Positions 34,926 to 45,212 are shown, numbered from the stretch's first letter. The stretch: DNA of 64,000 bases from an uncultured Eubacteriales bacterium (GCA_902798745.1 CADBXM010000006.1:62001-126000), one strand, 5' to 3'. The notes: generated by a model from the sequence alone, not told the origin. Program-made: numbers and translations.

Positions 34926-36678
34926 CTGAAAGCTTAATACCAAGCTCGTCGAGCTGGCCATCCCCTGCAGGAGCCGGAGCTTCGCATACAGGGCATTCAG
35001 CGTTCTGGTTCTTAGGGAATGCGATCACCTCTCTGATACTCTTTTCTCCAAGAAGCAGCATGACCAGCCTATCGAGACCATATGCGAGCCCTGCGTGAGG
35101 TGGCGCACCGTATTTGAAAGCTTCTATCAGGAAGCCGAACTTCTCTTTGCATTCTTCATCAGTAAGACCAAGCGCCTTAAACATTCGTTTCTGGAGCTCC
35201 TGATCATGTATCCTGACGCTTCCGCCGCCAAGCTCGACTCCGTTGAGTACGATATCATAGGCATTTGCTCTGAGGCCCAGGATATCATTGTCAAGCTTAT
35301 CCAGTTCATCAAGCTTTGGCTGAGTGAACGGATGATGCATCGCCTTGATATTGCCCTCTTCGTCTTCTTCAAACATCGGGAAGTCGACAACCCAGAGGAA
35401 GTTGAACTGTTCGTCGTCGAGCAGACCAAGGTCTCCTGCGGCTTTGCGACGAAGGAATCCGAGAGAATCGTAAGTGATTTTAGATGTACCGCTTACGATG
35501 AAAACGATGTCTCCTGTGCCTGCTCCGCACTTTTCGAGTACAGATTTAAGTTCGTCCTCTGAGAAGAATTTTCCGACCGAAGAAGAGATGCCGGATTCGT
35601 CATTCTTTATCCATACAAGGCCTTTGGCGCCATAGTGTTTTACTTCTGTGACAAGTTTGTCTATCTTCTTGCGTGAATAAAGACTTGCTCCGCCAGGGAC
35701 ACATATTCCGCGTATATCTCCACCCTCTGCGAGGGTTTTGGTGAACACTTCAAATCCGCAGCCATCAAACACTTCGTTCAGTTTGATCAGCTCGATATCA
35801 AATCTTGTATCAGGTTTATCACTTCCGTAGCGTTCCATGGCTTCGGCATATGTGATCCTCGGGAATGGAGTTTCTACATCAATGCCTTTGACTTCTTTCA
35901 TCACTTTCTTGATGAAACCTTCCTGAACTTCGATGACATCATCGACACCGGCAAAGCTCATCTCGAGGTCGATCTGAGTGAATTCAGGCTGTCTGTCCGC
36001 TCTTAAGTCTTCATCGCGGAAGCACTTTACGACTTGGAAATACCTGTCTGTACCAGCAACCATCAGAAGCTGTTTGAACATCTGAGGCGACTGAGGAAGA
36101 GCGTAGAAGCTGCCGTTGTGGACACGGCTTGGAACGATGTAGTCACGCGCGCCTTCAGGTGTTGGCTTGATAAGCATAGGTGTCTCGACTTCAGTGAAGC
36201 CATGTTCATCGAAATAATCCCTCGCGCACTTGACGACCTTGTGCCTAACAGTAAGATTTCTCTGCATCTTGCTCTTTCGAAGATCGAGATATCTGTATTT
36301 GAGCCTGAGATTGTCGTCTACGTTATCATCATCTTTGATATAGATTGGCGGTGTTTCCGAAGCGGAATAGATCTCGATCTCGTCCGCAAATACTTCTATA
36401 TCACCTGTAGGGATATTGGAGTTCTTTGAGCTTCTCTCTTTAACGACACCCTTGATGCCGATGCAATACTCGGATCTTAGGCTTTTGGCTTTTTCAAGTA
36501 CGTCTTCAGGCACATCTTCATTGAATGTGATCTGTGTGATGCCGGTTTTGTCTCTCAAATCGACAAAAACCAAACCACCAAGACTTCTGGCCTTTGCGAC
36601 CCATCCGTTGAGTACTACATTTTTATCAACATCAGAGATCCTAAGATCTCCGCACATATGCGTCCTTTTATAAAGCAT
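34918..36678 (-). CDS. aspS: aspartyl-tRNA synthetase
   Basis: A 586-residue class IIb synthetase. N-terminal OB anticodon domain, then motif 2 FRDEDLRADRQPEFTQID, the GAD insertion of bacterial AspRS (about 290-430) and motif 3 GLAYGLDRLVM. Whether it also charges tRNA-Asn is not visible from the motifs. It overlaps hisS by 11 bases. Confidence 0.97.
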   Translation of the reverse strand: MLYKRTHMCGDLRISDVDKNVVLNGWVAKARSLGGLVFVDLRDKTGITQITFNEDVPEDVLEKAKSLRSEYCIGIKGVVKERSSKNSNIPTGDIEVFADEIEIYSASETPPIYIKDDDNVDDNLRLKYRYLDLRKSKMQRNLTVRHKVVKCARDYFDEHGFTEVETPMLIKPTPEGARDYIVPSRVHNGSFYALPQSPQMFKQLLMVAGTDRYFQVVKCFRDEDLRADRQPEFTQIDLEMSFAGVDDVIEVQEGFIKKVMKEVKGIDVETPFPRITYAEAMERYGSDKPDTRFDIELIKLNEVFDGCGFEVFTKTLAEGGDIRGICVPGGASLYSRKKIDKLVTEVKHYGAKGLVWIKNDESGISSSVGKFFSEDELKSVLEKCGAGTGDIVFIVSGTSKITYDSLGFLRRKAAGDLGLLDDEQFNFLWVVDFPMFEEDEEGNIKAMHHPFTQPKLDELDKLDNDILGLRANAYDIVLNGVELGGGSVRIHDQELQKRMFKALGLTDEECKEKFGFLIEAFKYGAPPHAGLAYGLDRLVMLLLGEKSIREVIAFPKNQNAECPVCEAPAPAGDGQLDELGIKLSDE

Positions 36679-37915
36679 TTACAAGTTCTTCCCTTCTTAC
36701 CTTAGTTTGTTCACCAGTCTCCATGTTCTTGAGTGTGAGATCGCCGCTGCTGACTTCGTCATCACCAATGACTACTGTGTACTGTGCGCCGAGTCTGTTG
36801 GCATATTTCATTTGGCCTTTGAGATTGCGCTCTCTTGTATCCATATCAGCGCTGACACCCTCTGATCTGAGCTCATGCAGAAGTGTGACGGCATAGTCTT
36901 TAGCTTTATCGCCTATCCACGAAATGAAAAGCTGAGGCTTTTCCTCACCACCGAAGGTCTCACCGGCGTTTTCCATAAGCATGATGAGCCTTTCCTTGCC
37001 GAGACCAAATCCAACACCCGGCATATCAGGTCCGCCAACTTCCTCAATAAGGTGGTCGTAACGTCCGCCGCCGCAAACGGTGCCTTGTGTTCCGATTCCT
37101 GTGCCAATAAATTCAAAGGCTGTCTTTGTGTAATAGTCAAGACCTCTGACGATCGAAGGATCGACGATATACTTGATCCCCATATCATCGAGATAGCGCT
37201 TGAGATCCTCGAGATCCTGCTTGCACTCTTCACAAAGATAATCAACCATTCTCGGAGCATCCTTGCAGAGATCCTGATCTTCCTGCGACTTACAATCAAG
37301 TATCCTCATAGGATTCTTCTCAAATCTTGATTTGCATGTGTCGCAAAGGCAATCGAAATTAGGTCTCAGGAAATCCTGAAGTTTCTGTCTGTAAACAGGT
37401 CTGCAGTTGCGACAGCCTACGCTTGAGATGTGGAGTTCAACATCTCCCACTCCCATCCTGTTAAGGAAATCATGCCCGAGAGCAATAATTTCCGCATCTG
37501 CGAGCATAGAGTGAGTCCCGAAGTTTTCGATACCAAACTGGTGGAATTCTCTGAGCCTTCCGGATTGAGGTTTCTCGTATCTGAAGCAAGGTATGTTGTA
37601 ATAGACCTTTGTAGGCTGTGTCTCAGCATAGAGATTGCTCTCGATAAATGCTCTGACTGTAGGCGAAGTGCCTTCAGGTTTGAGAGTGATGCTCCTTCCA
37701 CCGAGATCCTTGAATGTGTACATCTCCTTCTGAACGATGTCAGTGGTATCGCCGACTCCCCTGTTGAACAGTTCTGTAGCCTCGAACATTGGTGTACGGA
37801 TCTCTTTGAAACCGTACTCTTTGCAGATCTTTCTCCACTGATCTTCAACATACTGCCACTTATATGCATCCTGAGGGAGCATATCTTTGGTTCCTTTTTG
37901 TGCTCTGATTGCCAT
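36668..37915 (-). CDS. hisS: histidyl-tRNA synthetase
   Basis: A 415-residue class II synthetase. Motifs: ITLKPEGTSPTVRA, motif 2 FRYEKPQSGRLREFHQFGIE, the histidine-specific VRGLDYYTKTAFEF and motif 3 GFGLGKERLIML. An extra cysteine-rich segment (CDTCKSRFEKN and CEECKQDL) suggests a zinc-binding knuckle seen in some Clostridia HisRS. hisS-aspS order is common in Firmicutes. Confidence 0.97.
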   Translation of the reverse strand: MAIRAQKGTKDMLPQDAYKWQYVEDQWRKICKEYGFKEIRTPMFEATELFNRGVGDTTDIVQKEMYTFKDLGGRSITLKPEGTSPTVRAFIESNLYAETQPTKVYYNIPCFRYEKPQSGRLREFHQFGIENFGTHSMLADAEIIALGHDFLNRMGVGDVELHISSVGCRNCRPVYRQKLQDFLRPNFDCLCDTCKSRFEKNPMRILDCKSQEDQDLCKDAPRMVDYLCEECKQDLEDLKRYLDDMGIKYIVDPSIVRGLDYYTKTAFEFIGTGIGTQGTVCGGGRYDHLIEEVGGPDMPGVGFGLGKERLIMLMENAGETFGGEEKPQLFISWIGDKAKDYAVTLLHELRSEGVSADMDTRERNLKGQMKYANRLGAQYTVVIGDDEVSSGDLTLKNMETGEQTKVRREELVNAL

Positions 37916-37939
37916 CTATACCTCCAATGATTAGATTTT

Positions 37940-39313
37940 CTATTCATAATATAGCTTTTTCCTTCGAAGCATCTCGTCGAAACGCTCCGAATATATCCTG
38001 TAATTGCTTACATTCGCAATTCTTTCGATCCTGTCTTCTTCAGGATAGTAGACCTTGCCTACCGCTCCCGCGCCAAGACCGATTATCGTCTGTTTATCCT
38101 CCATTATCCTGATATTGTAAATGGAGTGGGTTCCGGGCTTGCACCAGCCGACATTTTCAAGCGCGCCTATCTGGTGTTTCTGTCTGTAAATGTAATATGG
38201 CATGTATCCGGCGTCGGTAAGCATCTGCCTTGATATATCCAGCATATTACTTACGGTCTCCGCATTCTTTCTATAGAATGAAGGATCGTGTTCCTTTAAT
38301 CTGGAGCCCTTCTTTACTGAAAGTGTGTGTATCGTTATGTTCTCAGCGCCGAGATCTATCATCTCAGATAGTGAAGCGCTGAAATCGTCCTCATCTTCTT
38401 TCGGAAGACCAGCAATCAAGTCGGCATTGATCACTTCGAAACCGGTCTCACGGGCGATCCTGAAGCCCTTCCTGATATCTTCTGCGGTATGATCCCTGCC
38501 GATAAGACGAAGGGTCGCATCTTTCATGGATTGAGGATTGATGCTTATACGGTCTGTTCCGTGAGCTTTTATTGCTCGTAACTTCTCTACGGTTATAGTG
38601 TCGGGTCTGCCGGCTTCAACAGTCATCTCGATGTTTTTTATGTCTGTATCGAATGAAGCGGAAACTCTTTCTATTAAGAGTGACAGCTGATCTGAGCTTA
38701 GCGTGGTTGGCGTGCCCCCTCCTATATAAATACTTTCGATCTCAGTATTGTGTTCCCTCGCCAGATCTCCCATATAAGCTATCTCATCAAGAAGACAGCT
38801 GAGATATTTCACGTGGTCTTCAGCAGGCGCAACGTTGGATGCAAAACTGCAGTATTCGCATCTAGTAGGACAGAAAGGTATGCCTATGTATATCGATGCC
38901 TTATCTGATGCATCACCGAGTTTCTGAGACAGCTGATATTCCGCGATATCTGCTATCAGAGAGCTTTTATCCGGTCTCATAAGGTATTTATCTCTAATGA
39001 TCTTTTCCATCTCTGAGACGGAATAATCGCTGCAAAGAGCAAGCGCAGGTTTGAGCGGTCTCACACCTGTAAGCGTGCCCCAAGGAGGTCTTATGCCGCA
39101 TAATCCAGACAAAAGCTCATATAGTTCTCTCTTTATTTCATCTCTGTCTGATGAGCATGCTTCATTAATGAAAAAGCTGTTGACTCCAAGGAGATGAGAA
39201 ACATTGTTGCCGCTGTACGGTATGATCTCAAAGCCGTCATCCGGAAGGAATACTCTCGCAAGCTCCAGATAATGGTATTCATCTGTTATGTTGTTTATAT
39301 AAAACCTATACAA
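37940..39313 (-). CDS. hemZ: HemZ-like radical SAM coproporphyrinogen dehydrogenase family protein
   Basis: A 457-residue radical SAM enzyme. The cluster motif CPTRCEYCSF has Cys148, Cys152 and Cys155, and GGGTPTTLS and TVEAGRPDTI follow. A ~140-residue N-terminal extension is characteristic of HemZ rather than HemN. Family members were proposed to decarboxylate coproporphyrinogen III without oxygen; in organisms without a haem pathway the reaction may be different. No other haem gene is visible here. It overlaps the metallo-beta-lactamase gene by 8 bases. Confidence 0.88.
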   Translation of the reverse strand: MYRFYINNITDEYHYLELARVFLPDDGFEIIPYSGNNVSHLLGVNSFFINEACSSDRDEIKRELYELLSGLCGIRPPWGTLTGVRPLKPALALCSDYSVSEMEKIIRDKYLMRPDKSSLIADIAEYQLSQKLGDASDKASIYIGIPFCPTRCEYCSFASNVAPAEDHVKYLSCLLDEIAYMGDLAREHNTEIESIYIGGGTPTTLSSDQLSLLIERVSASFDTDIKNIEMTVEAGRPDTITVEKLRAIKAHGTDRISINPQSMKDATLRLIGRDHTAEDIRKGFRIARETGFEVINADLIAGLPKEDEDDFSASLSEMIDLGAENITIHTLSVKKGSRLKEHDPSFYRKNAETVSNMLDISRQMLTDAGYMPYYIYRQKHQIGALENVGWCKPGTHSIYNIRIMEDKQTIIGLGAGAVGKVYYPEEDRIERIANVSNYRIYSERFDEMLRRKKLYYE

Positions 39314-39893
39314 AAGGATTCGCTTTCTTCTCGTAACCTATGGTCGTCATTTCACCGTGTCCAGGGCAAACTACAAGATTCTCGTCAAGGGTATACAGCT
39401 TGTATTTGATAGAATCTCTAAGCGAGTCCCAATCTCCGGTATCAAGATCTGTTCTTCCAACGCTGAGTTTAAAAAGCGTGTCTCCGGTGAAAACGACCTC
39501 GTCTGTAACGAAACAAATACCGCCTTCTGTATGGCCGGGAGTTTCGATAACTTTAAGCTCTGTTTCGCCGAGAGTGATCACATCACCTTCCTTCAGCCAC
39601 TGAGTAGGGTCCGGGCATTTGCCTTTGCCTATCAGATATCTTTCTTTATCAGGAGCGGCAAATTTGACAGAACTATATTCCTGGAGATATTTATTGGCAG
39701 CATAATAATGATCATGATGCCCGTGTGTAAGAAGAACATATTTCAGAAAGGCATTATTACCGATATCCATACGTACTTCCATATCGTAATAACCTGGATC
39801 GACGATCGCTTTATACCCCGTCGCTTCGTCTTCTATTAGATATGTATTTTCTTCATAAACACCTTTCGGATAGCATTTTATAGTAAGACTCAT
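39306..39893 (-). CDS. metallo-beta-lactamase fold hydrolase (glyoxalase II-like)
   Basis: A 195-residue protein with the zinc motif THGHHDHYYA, GHTEGGICF and the closing CPGHGEMTT. This compact form is common in Firmicutes next to rel and hisS and is annotated as a hydroxyacylglutathione-hydrolase-like protein; its substrate is not known. It overlaps the start of the hemZ-like gene by 8 bases. Confidence 0.88.
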   Translation of the reverse strand: MSLTIKCYPKGVYEENTYLIEDEATGYKAIVDPGYYDMEVRMDIGNNAFLKYVLLTHGHHDHYYAANKYLQEYSSVKFAAPDKERYLIGKGKCPDPTQWLKEGDVITLGETELKVIETPGHTEGGICFVTDEVVFTGDTLFKLSVGRTDLDTGDWDSLRDSIKYKLYTLDENLVVCPGHGEMTTIGYEKKANPFV

Positions 39894-39926
39894 GCGTTAT
39901 TCTCCAATATATATTTATCGTTAACT

Positions 39927-42134
39927 TCAGTTAGACCGCGGTCTGTAAACCTTTGTAACACCTTCAAGTTGTCTCAATCCCGTTTGTAGCCTCTGTATTT
40001 GATGGAGTTCGCTAAGCTCAACGGTCAGCATCGCGTTTATAACACCCGGTTCGCTGTGATCGAGATTGAGCCCGGCTACTTCAAGATCATTATCGTCACA
40101 AACCTTGGAAATATCCTTGAACAGGCCCTTTCTCTCTTCAGAAACGATCTGAACATCAACGAAATACTTTCTGCTTTCGCTTGGAGTATCCCATTCGACT
40201 TCCATAAGTCTGCCTTTATCTTCTTCTTTTAAGTTTTTAAGATTAGAACAGTCAGTTCTATGAACTGTTATCCCCTTTCCTTTAGATATATAGCCGATTA
40301 TCGGATCTCCAGGCACCGGATTGCAGCATGTAGCTCTTCTGATAAGCAGATTGTCAGTGCCTTTGACTATTATCCCGGAATCAGATCCCTGAGCGCCTCT
40401 GTTGACAGGGCGTTTCTTTACCTCAAGCTTATCTTCCTGTTCTTCTTTTTTCTGATTCTCTGCTTCGTAGTATTCGATGAGCTTTTGACCAAGCCTCGAA
40501 ACTGTGCTTCCGCCTCTTGATATCTGAAGGAATAACTCGTTTGCATCCTTGCAGTTGAGGTCTTTTACTGCTTTTAAGATATATGAATTCTTCGTAACCT
40601 TAGAAGGTTCATAGCCCTTCTTCTTGATGTACTCGTTCAGAGCGGTCCGCCCTTTCGTAGTGTCACTTTCGTTATCGGATTTTCTGAGCCAGTTGCGGAT
40701 CTTTGCTCTTGCGCCCGATGTTTTGCATTTTTTCAGCCATTCAACAGATGGGCCTGAAGAGTTAGCGGAAGTTACGATCTCAACGATATCTCCATTTTGA
40801 AGAGGATGATCTATGGTGACCATTTTTCCGTTAACTTTTGCTCCAACGCAATGGATTCCGACGTCAGTGTGCACCTTAAAAGCAAAATCGAGAGGTGTGC
40901 TTTCCGCAGGAAGCTCCATGACATCTCCACCCGGGGTAAATACAAATACCTGATTATCGAAGAGGTCCACTTTGATGGTCTCAAGGAATTCGACGGAATC
41001 GTCGGCCTCTTTCTGGTATTCAAGAGCCTGTCTTAGCCATGCAAGCTTTTGCTCGCTGTCATCTGCTCTGCCTGAGATCTTACCCTCTTTGTACTTCCAA
41101 TGAGCTGCGATACCATACTCAGCGATCCGGTGCATTTCATAGGTCCTTATCTGGATCTCAAAAGGCTCTCCGTTGTCACCAAGCACAGTTGTGTGTATCG
41201 ATTGATACATATTAGGTTTTGGCATTGCAATGTAGTCTTTGAATCGCCCCGGAATAGGCATCCATCTGTTATGGACCAATCCCAGTGCTGCGTAACAGTC
41301 TTTTACACTGCTGACAAGGATCCTTACGGCAAGGATATCGAATATCTCATCTATCTCCTTGTTTTGCATCTTCATTTTGCGATAGATACTGTAGAGATGT
41401 TTTGCCCTGCCTTTGACTTCGTGCTGTATACCTGCTTCGTCAAGTTCGTTGGAAATCTCCTGAGTCAGAGCTTCGAGGTTCTTGTCGTATTCGACTTTTT
41501 TCTTTGCTATTGCGTCAGATAGTTTCTTGTAGTCGATTGGGTGAAGATATTTAAGCGCAAGGTCTTCAAGCTCAAATTTTATGCTGAAAATACCCAATCT
41601 TCCTGCGAGAGGTGCGTAAATCTCAAGAGTCTCCATGGCTTTGGAGTATCTCTTGTTTGTAGGCATATATTCCAGAGTTCTCATATTATGAAGCCTGTCC
41701 GCAAGTTTTACGATCAGTACTCTGATGTCTTTTGACATTGCCAGGAACATTTTCCTGAAATTTTCTGCCTGTGCCTTTTCGCTGGAGTCATAGCTGATAT
41801 TTCCGAGTTTGGTAACTCCTTCGACAAGGAGCGCGATCCTTTCGTCGAAGTCTTCTACCAACTGTTCTCTAGTATATGAAGTATCCTCTACCGCATCATG
41901 AAGGAGACCCGCAATCACTGTCTCGTTGTCCATCCCGAATCCGGCAAGAATTTTAGCAACAGCAACCGGGTGGATGATATAAGGTTCTCCACTTTTACGA
42001 AATTGCCCGTCATGCAATTTGCGGGCAATTTCATAGGCTTTGATAATGACCGAGTCATCATATTTAGGATTGATCTCGGAAATATCTCGTATGAACTTTT
42101 CTGTAGATAAGTCTATGACTTTCTGTACAGCCAT
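39927..42134 (-). CDS. rel: bifunctional (p)ppGpp synthetase/hydrolase
   Basis: A 735-residue Rel protein. The hydrolase HD domain is intact (ARKLHDGQ, IHPVAVA, LLHDAVEDT at 78-85). The synthetase domain follows (about 245-330, with GRFKDYIAMPKPNMYQSIHTT), then TGS (about 395-455, FTPGGDVMELPAES), a helical region and a C-terminal ACT domain (about 655-735). Both halves look functional. It runs between secDF and the metallo-beta-lactamase gene. Confidence 0.97.
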   Translation of the reverse strand: MAVQKVIDLSTEKFIRDISEINPKYDDSVIIKAYEIARKLHDGQFRKSGEPYIIHPVAVAKILAGFGMDNETVIAGLLHDAVEDTSYTREQLVEDFDERIALLVEGVTKLGNISYDSSEKAQAENFRKMFLAMSKDIRVLIVKLADRLHNMRTLEYMPTNKRYSKAMETLEIYAPLAGRLGIFSIKFELEDLALKYLHPIDYKKLSDAIAKKKVEYDKNLEALTQEISNELDEAGIQHEVKGRAKHLYSIYRKMKMQNKEIDEIFDILAVRILVSSVKDCYAALGLVHNRWMPIPGRFKDYIAMPKPNMYQSIHTTVLGDNGEPFEIQIRTYEMHRIAEYGIAAHWKYKEGKISGRADDSEQKLAWLRQALEYQKEADDSVEFLETIKVDLFDNQVFVFTPGGDVMELPAESTPLDFAFKVHTDVGIHCVGAKVNGKMVTIDHPLQNGDIVEIVTSANSSGPSVEWLKKCKTSGARAKIRNWLRKSDNESDTTKGRTALNEYIKKKGYEPSKVTKNSYILKAVKDLNCKDANELFLQISRGGSTVSRLGQKLIEYYEAENQKKEEQEDKLEVKKRPVNRGAQGSDSGIIVKGTDNLLIRRATCCNPVPGDPIIGYISKGKGITVHRTDCSNLKNLKEEDKGRLMEVEWDTPSESRKYFVDVQIVSEERKGLFKDISKVCDDNDLEVAGLNLDHSEPGVINAMLTVELSELHQIQRLQTGLRQLEGVTKVYRPRSN

Positions 42135-42158
42135 ACGTTCCCCCCGGCTAGAAAATGT

Positions 42159-44441
42159 TTAGAGTCTGATTCCCTCGTCTTCTCTTCTCTTTTTAGCAGA
42201 CTTGTTTCTGGCTTTTTCTGCTTTCTGTCTGTTTTCTTCGTATTTTGAGATCCCTTCTTTCTTGGTCAGCTCATAGAAGAGCGGGCTGCAAAGGAATACT
42301 GATGAATATGTACCTACGAATACACCGATCATAAGAGGGATCAGGAACGAACGAAGTTCGCTGCTCACCATAACGAACAGTGGTATCATAGCTGCAAATG
42401 TTGTGAGCGAAGTCATGATAGTTCTTGAGAGAGTCTGGTTGATACTGTCGTTGATGAGCTGAGCACCCTGTTTTCTCTTGTAGAACTTGGAATTCTCTCT
42501 GATACGGTCAAACACTACGATAGTATCGTTTATCGAGTAACCTACAACAGTAAGGATACCGGCAATGAACGGGTTGTTGATCGTTAGCCTGAACACAGCA
42601 TAAATCGAAAGAGTAACCAGTACGTCGTGAGCAAGTCCGGCAACGGCAGCAAGTCCGTAAGTCCATTCTTTGAATCTGAATCTGATGTAGATCAGCATGC
42701 AGAGAGCAGCGATCAATATGGACTTGATGGCATTCCTTCTGAGGTCCTTACCAACTGTAGGCCCGAATTCCTCTGAAGCAAGTACATCGCTGTCTTTGAA
42801 TCCGTACTTCTCCTGCAATGTATCGACTACAGCAGTACGCTGATCGGACTTGAGGTCCTTGATTGTCCTGATAATAATTTGCGAATTATTGTCAGAAGCA
42901 TAAACTATCTGAGGATCAAGATTGTATTCCGCTATGGTCTCCTTGATTTCATCTATCGAAGCTTCCTTTCCAAGCTCGATCTGCATCATAGTTCCGCCGG
43001 TAAAGTCGATACCATAGTTGAAACCTTTGAATGCAAACGCGCCGATACCAATGAGAATAACAGCAATGCTTATCGCATAGAATTTCTTTCTGTTCTTGAT
43101 GAAATCTATATTCCATTTCCAGCTGAATCTCGGAGTTCCGTCCTCTTTAACTCCGAAGAATTTGTTCTTTCCGAACCGTTCGCTCTCAGCAAGAAGATTT
43201 ACAAAGAGCTGCGTGATCAATACAGCTGTGATAACGGATATTACAGTACCGATCATCAGTGTAAGAGCAAAGCCCTTGACTGAAGTAGTGCCGAATATAT
43301 ACAGAACGAATGCTGCAACAAGAGTAGTCGTCTGAGAGTCAATTACTGTTGTAAGAGCAGCGCGGTAACCCATATCGACAGCTACTCTTATCGACTTGCC
43401 CTTCTGTATCTCTTCACGAATACGGGTGAAGATGATGACATTGGAGTCTACAGCCATACCGATAGACAGGATGATACCTGCGATACCCGGCAATGTAAGA
43501 ACCGATCCGATGCCGGCCATAGTCCAAAGAACAAACTGTACGTACAGGAGAAGAGCGAGATCTGCTACGAGTCCAAGCATGCCGAATGCGATCACCATCA
43601 GTACGAGTATGAGACCGAGTCCGATTGCACCCGCCTTTACGGAAAGCTTAAGTGCGTTTGCTCCGATAGTAGCTGTCTGTACAGATGAATTGATCTCAGT
43701 CAGGTTAGCAGGAAGCGCACCGCCTCTGATAAGAGCTGAAAGCTGTGAAGCTTCTGTCTCAGAGAAGCCTCCCGGCCTAGTGATCTCACATGATCTTGAA
43801 TTGATCTTCTCGTGAACGGTAGGAGCTGAAATGACTTCATCGTCGAGTGCGATAACGATAGAGTTCTCAGAAACCGGGTTGCCGTCTTCATCAAGCATTT
43901 TAGATTCGACACCGTTGAACGCTTTTTCAGTTGCGTCAGCAAACAGATCGGAACCTTCTGATGTAAAATCAATAGTTATCTTATATCCGCCGTTATCAGT
44001 ATCATTAGCTATCTGAGAATCGCTTATACCCTCACCTGTAAGAGCAAGTGTATTATCCGGAAGGAAGAACTGGAGCTGTGCAGTACGGCCGATCTGTTTG
44101 ATCGCTTCCTCTGCGTCTTCAACGCCCGGCATCTCAACTCTGATGCGGTTCGTTCCTTCGATGGATACTTGAGCCTCGCTGATACCCATGGCATTGACAC
44201 GGTTTTCGAGCACGCTCTTGGTTTGGTTCATGATAGCAGTCAGTTCTGTACCGGTCTCTTTGGAATCTGCTTCAAGGAGAACGTATACTCCTCCGTTGAT
44301 ATCAAGACCGTATTTCAACTGCTTTCCGAGATTTCCGAACTTATCTCCTACACCCGCAAATGAGATGACCCACGATGCGATAAGTAGGATAACGATAAGA
44401 ATAGCTAATACTTTTCTTCTTCCTGATTTCTTGGAATTCAT
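42159..44441 (-). CDS. secDF: fused protein translocase subunit SecDF
   Basis: A 760-residue fusion. The SecD half (1 to about 440) has LKYGLDINGGVYVLLEA, the large periplasmic-type domain and six membrane helices with LTLPGIAGIILSIGMAVDSNVIIFTRIREE. The SecF half (about 455-760) has NYGIDFTGGTMMQIEL and VVGYSINDTIVVFDRIREN. SecDF uses the proton gradient to pull proteins through the translocon. It has its own promoter (44488-44515) and follows the yajC terminator. Confidence 0.97.
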   Translation of the reverse strand: MNSKKSGRRKVLAILIVILLIASWVISFAGVGDKFGNLGKQLKYGLDINGGVYVLLEADSKETGTELTAIMNQTKSVLENRVNAMGISEAQVSIEGTNRIRVEMPGVEDAEEAIKQIGRTAQLQFFLPDNTLALTGEGISDSQIANDTDNGGYKITIDFTSEGSDLFADATEKAFNGVESKMLDEDGNPVSENSIVIALDDEVISAPTVHEKINSRSCEITRPGGFSETEASQLSALIRGGALPANLTEINSSVQTATIGANALKLSVKAGAIGLGLILVLMVIAFGMLGLVADLALLLYVQFVLWTMAGIGSVLTLPGIAGIILSIGMAVDSNVIIFTRIREEIQKGKSIRVAVDMGYRAALTTVIDSQTTTLVAAFVLYIFGTTSVKGFALTLMIGTVISVITAVLITQLFVNLLAESERFGKNKFFGVKEDGTPRFSWKWNIDFIKNRKKFYAISIAVILIGIGAFAFKGFNYGIDFTGGTMMQIELGKEASIDEIKETIAEYNLDPQIVYASDNNSQIIIRTIKDLKSDQRTAVVDTLQEKYGFKDSDVLASEEFGPTVGKDLRRNAIKSILIAALCMLIYIRFRFKEWTYGLAAVAGLAHDVLVTLSIYAVFRLTINNPFIAGILTVVGYSINDTIVVFDRIRENSKFYKRKQGAQLINDSINQTLSRTIMTSLTTFAAMIPLFVMVSSELRSFLIPLMIGVFVGTYSSVFLCSPLFYELTKKEGISKYEENRQKAEKARNKSAKKRREDEGIRL

Positions 44442-44487
44442 TTGGAATCAACACCTCTCAATTATTGTTTGATATGTCAAAAAGCGC

Positions 44488-44515
44488 ATAGTACCACTTA
44501 ATAACAATTATTCAA
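44488..44515 (-). promoter_or_regulatory. promoter of secDF (and downstream rel operon)
   Basis: On the minus strand TTGAAT and TACTAT are 16 bases apart, and the -10 is preceded by TGG, an extended -10 element. It lies between the yajC terminator and secDF, whose ribosome site GAGAGGTG is 10 bases before the ATG. This probably drives a long downstream operon. Confidence 0.7.
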
Positions 44516-44550
44516 TCTATTTTACTCGTTTGGACTTGATTTTTCAATGA

Positions 44551-44584
44551 AAAAAGTACATCCGCAACTGTTGCGGATGTACTT
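44551..44584 (-). terminator. strong intrinsic terminator after yajC
   Basis: Perfect 14-base-pair stem (AAGTACATCCGCAA with its complement, 3-base loop) followed on the minus strand by TTTTTTC. It ends the polA-coaE-tRNA-yajC transcript. Confidence 0.92.
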
Positions 44585-44618
44585 ATTTCAGTACCGTATA
44601 ATACCCATCTTATGCGAC

Positions 44619-45062
44619 TTATTCAGCGTCAGATTTTACCTCAGCTTCAACTTCAGTCGCTGCTTCAACAGCATCGGCAGTTTTTTCTTCTTTTTTGCCG
44701 AGCTTCTTAGGAGTGACAGTCTTATTTCTGTTTGGAGCTTTCTTTTCTTCCTTCTCCTCTTCCTTTGCAGCCTTAGCAGGTGTCTTTTCTTCTGCGGTTG
44801 GCTTTCCAACACTTGCAATGGCAGTCTTAAGGAACTCGATCTTGTTCTTTCCGGAAGTAGTGGAAATTACCACACTTTTGTCATTGATCTTTTCGATCTT
44901 TCCGATAACACCGCCGATAGTGATGATCTCATCCCCTACTTTGAGATTTGCTCTCATTTCTTTGTCTGCTTTATCTTTCTTTCTCTGCGGTCTGATCATC
45001 ATGAAATAAATGAGAACCAGCAGTGCCGTCATCAGCAGGATACTTGTAACTCCCTGATCCAT
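44619..45062 (-). CDS. yajC: preprotein translocase subunit YajC with long charged tail
   Basis: A 147-residue protein. The N-terminal membrane helix (about 6-22), IRPQRKKDK, and the LKVGDEIITIGGVIGKIEKI core are YajC; residues about 90-147 are an extended Lys/Glu/Ala-rich tail (AEEKTPAKAAKEEEKE and onward) not found in short YajC proteins. GAGGAGG lies 5 bases before the ATG. It acts with SecDF at the translocon, and here the two are adjacent but separated by a terminator. Confidence 0.93.
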   Translation of the reverse strand: MDQGVTSILLMTALLVLIYFMMIRPQRKKDKADKEMRANLKVGDEIITIGGVIGKIEKINDKSVVISTTSGKNKIEFLKTAIASVGKPTAEEKTPAKAAKEEEKEEKKAPNRNKTVTPKKLGKKEEKTADAVEAATEVEAEVKSDAE

Positions 45063-45103
45063 ATTTCCTCCTCATTGATAAGCTTGAACGATTGCTTTTT
45101 ATA

Positions 45104-45190
45104 TGGTGCCGGCGGTGGGGGTCGAACCCACACGATATTGCTATCACGGGATTTTGAATCCCGCGCGTCTGCCAATTCCGCCACGCCGGC
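45104..45190 (-). tRNA. tRNA-Leu (anticodon CAA)
   Basis: An 87-base gene with the 3' CCA encoded. Acceptor stem GCCGGCG/CGCCGGC, D-arm GGCGGAATTGG, anticodon loop TTCAAAA (anticodon CAA, read TTG codons), a long variable arm as expected for a class II tRNA, and T-loop GGTTCGACC. Confidence 0.96.
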
Positions 45191-45212
45191 GCATGGCTTA
45201 TGGCGAAAAAAA

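Noticed and set aside
28610-37939. T-box leaders before leuS, aspS or hisS
   Set aside because: The gaps are 15-25 bases or overlaps, too short for any such leader.
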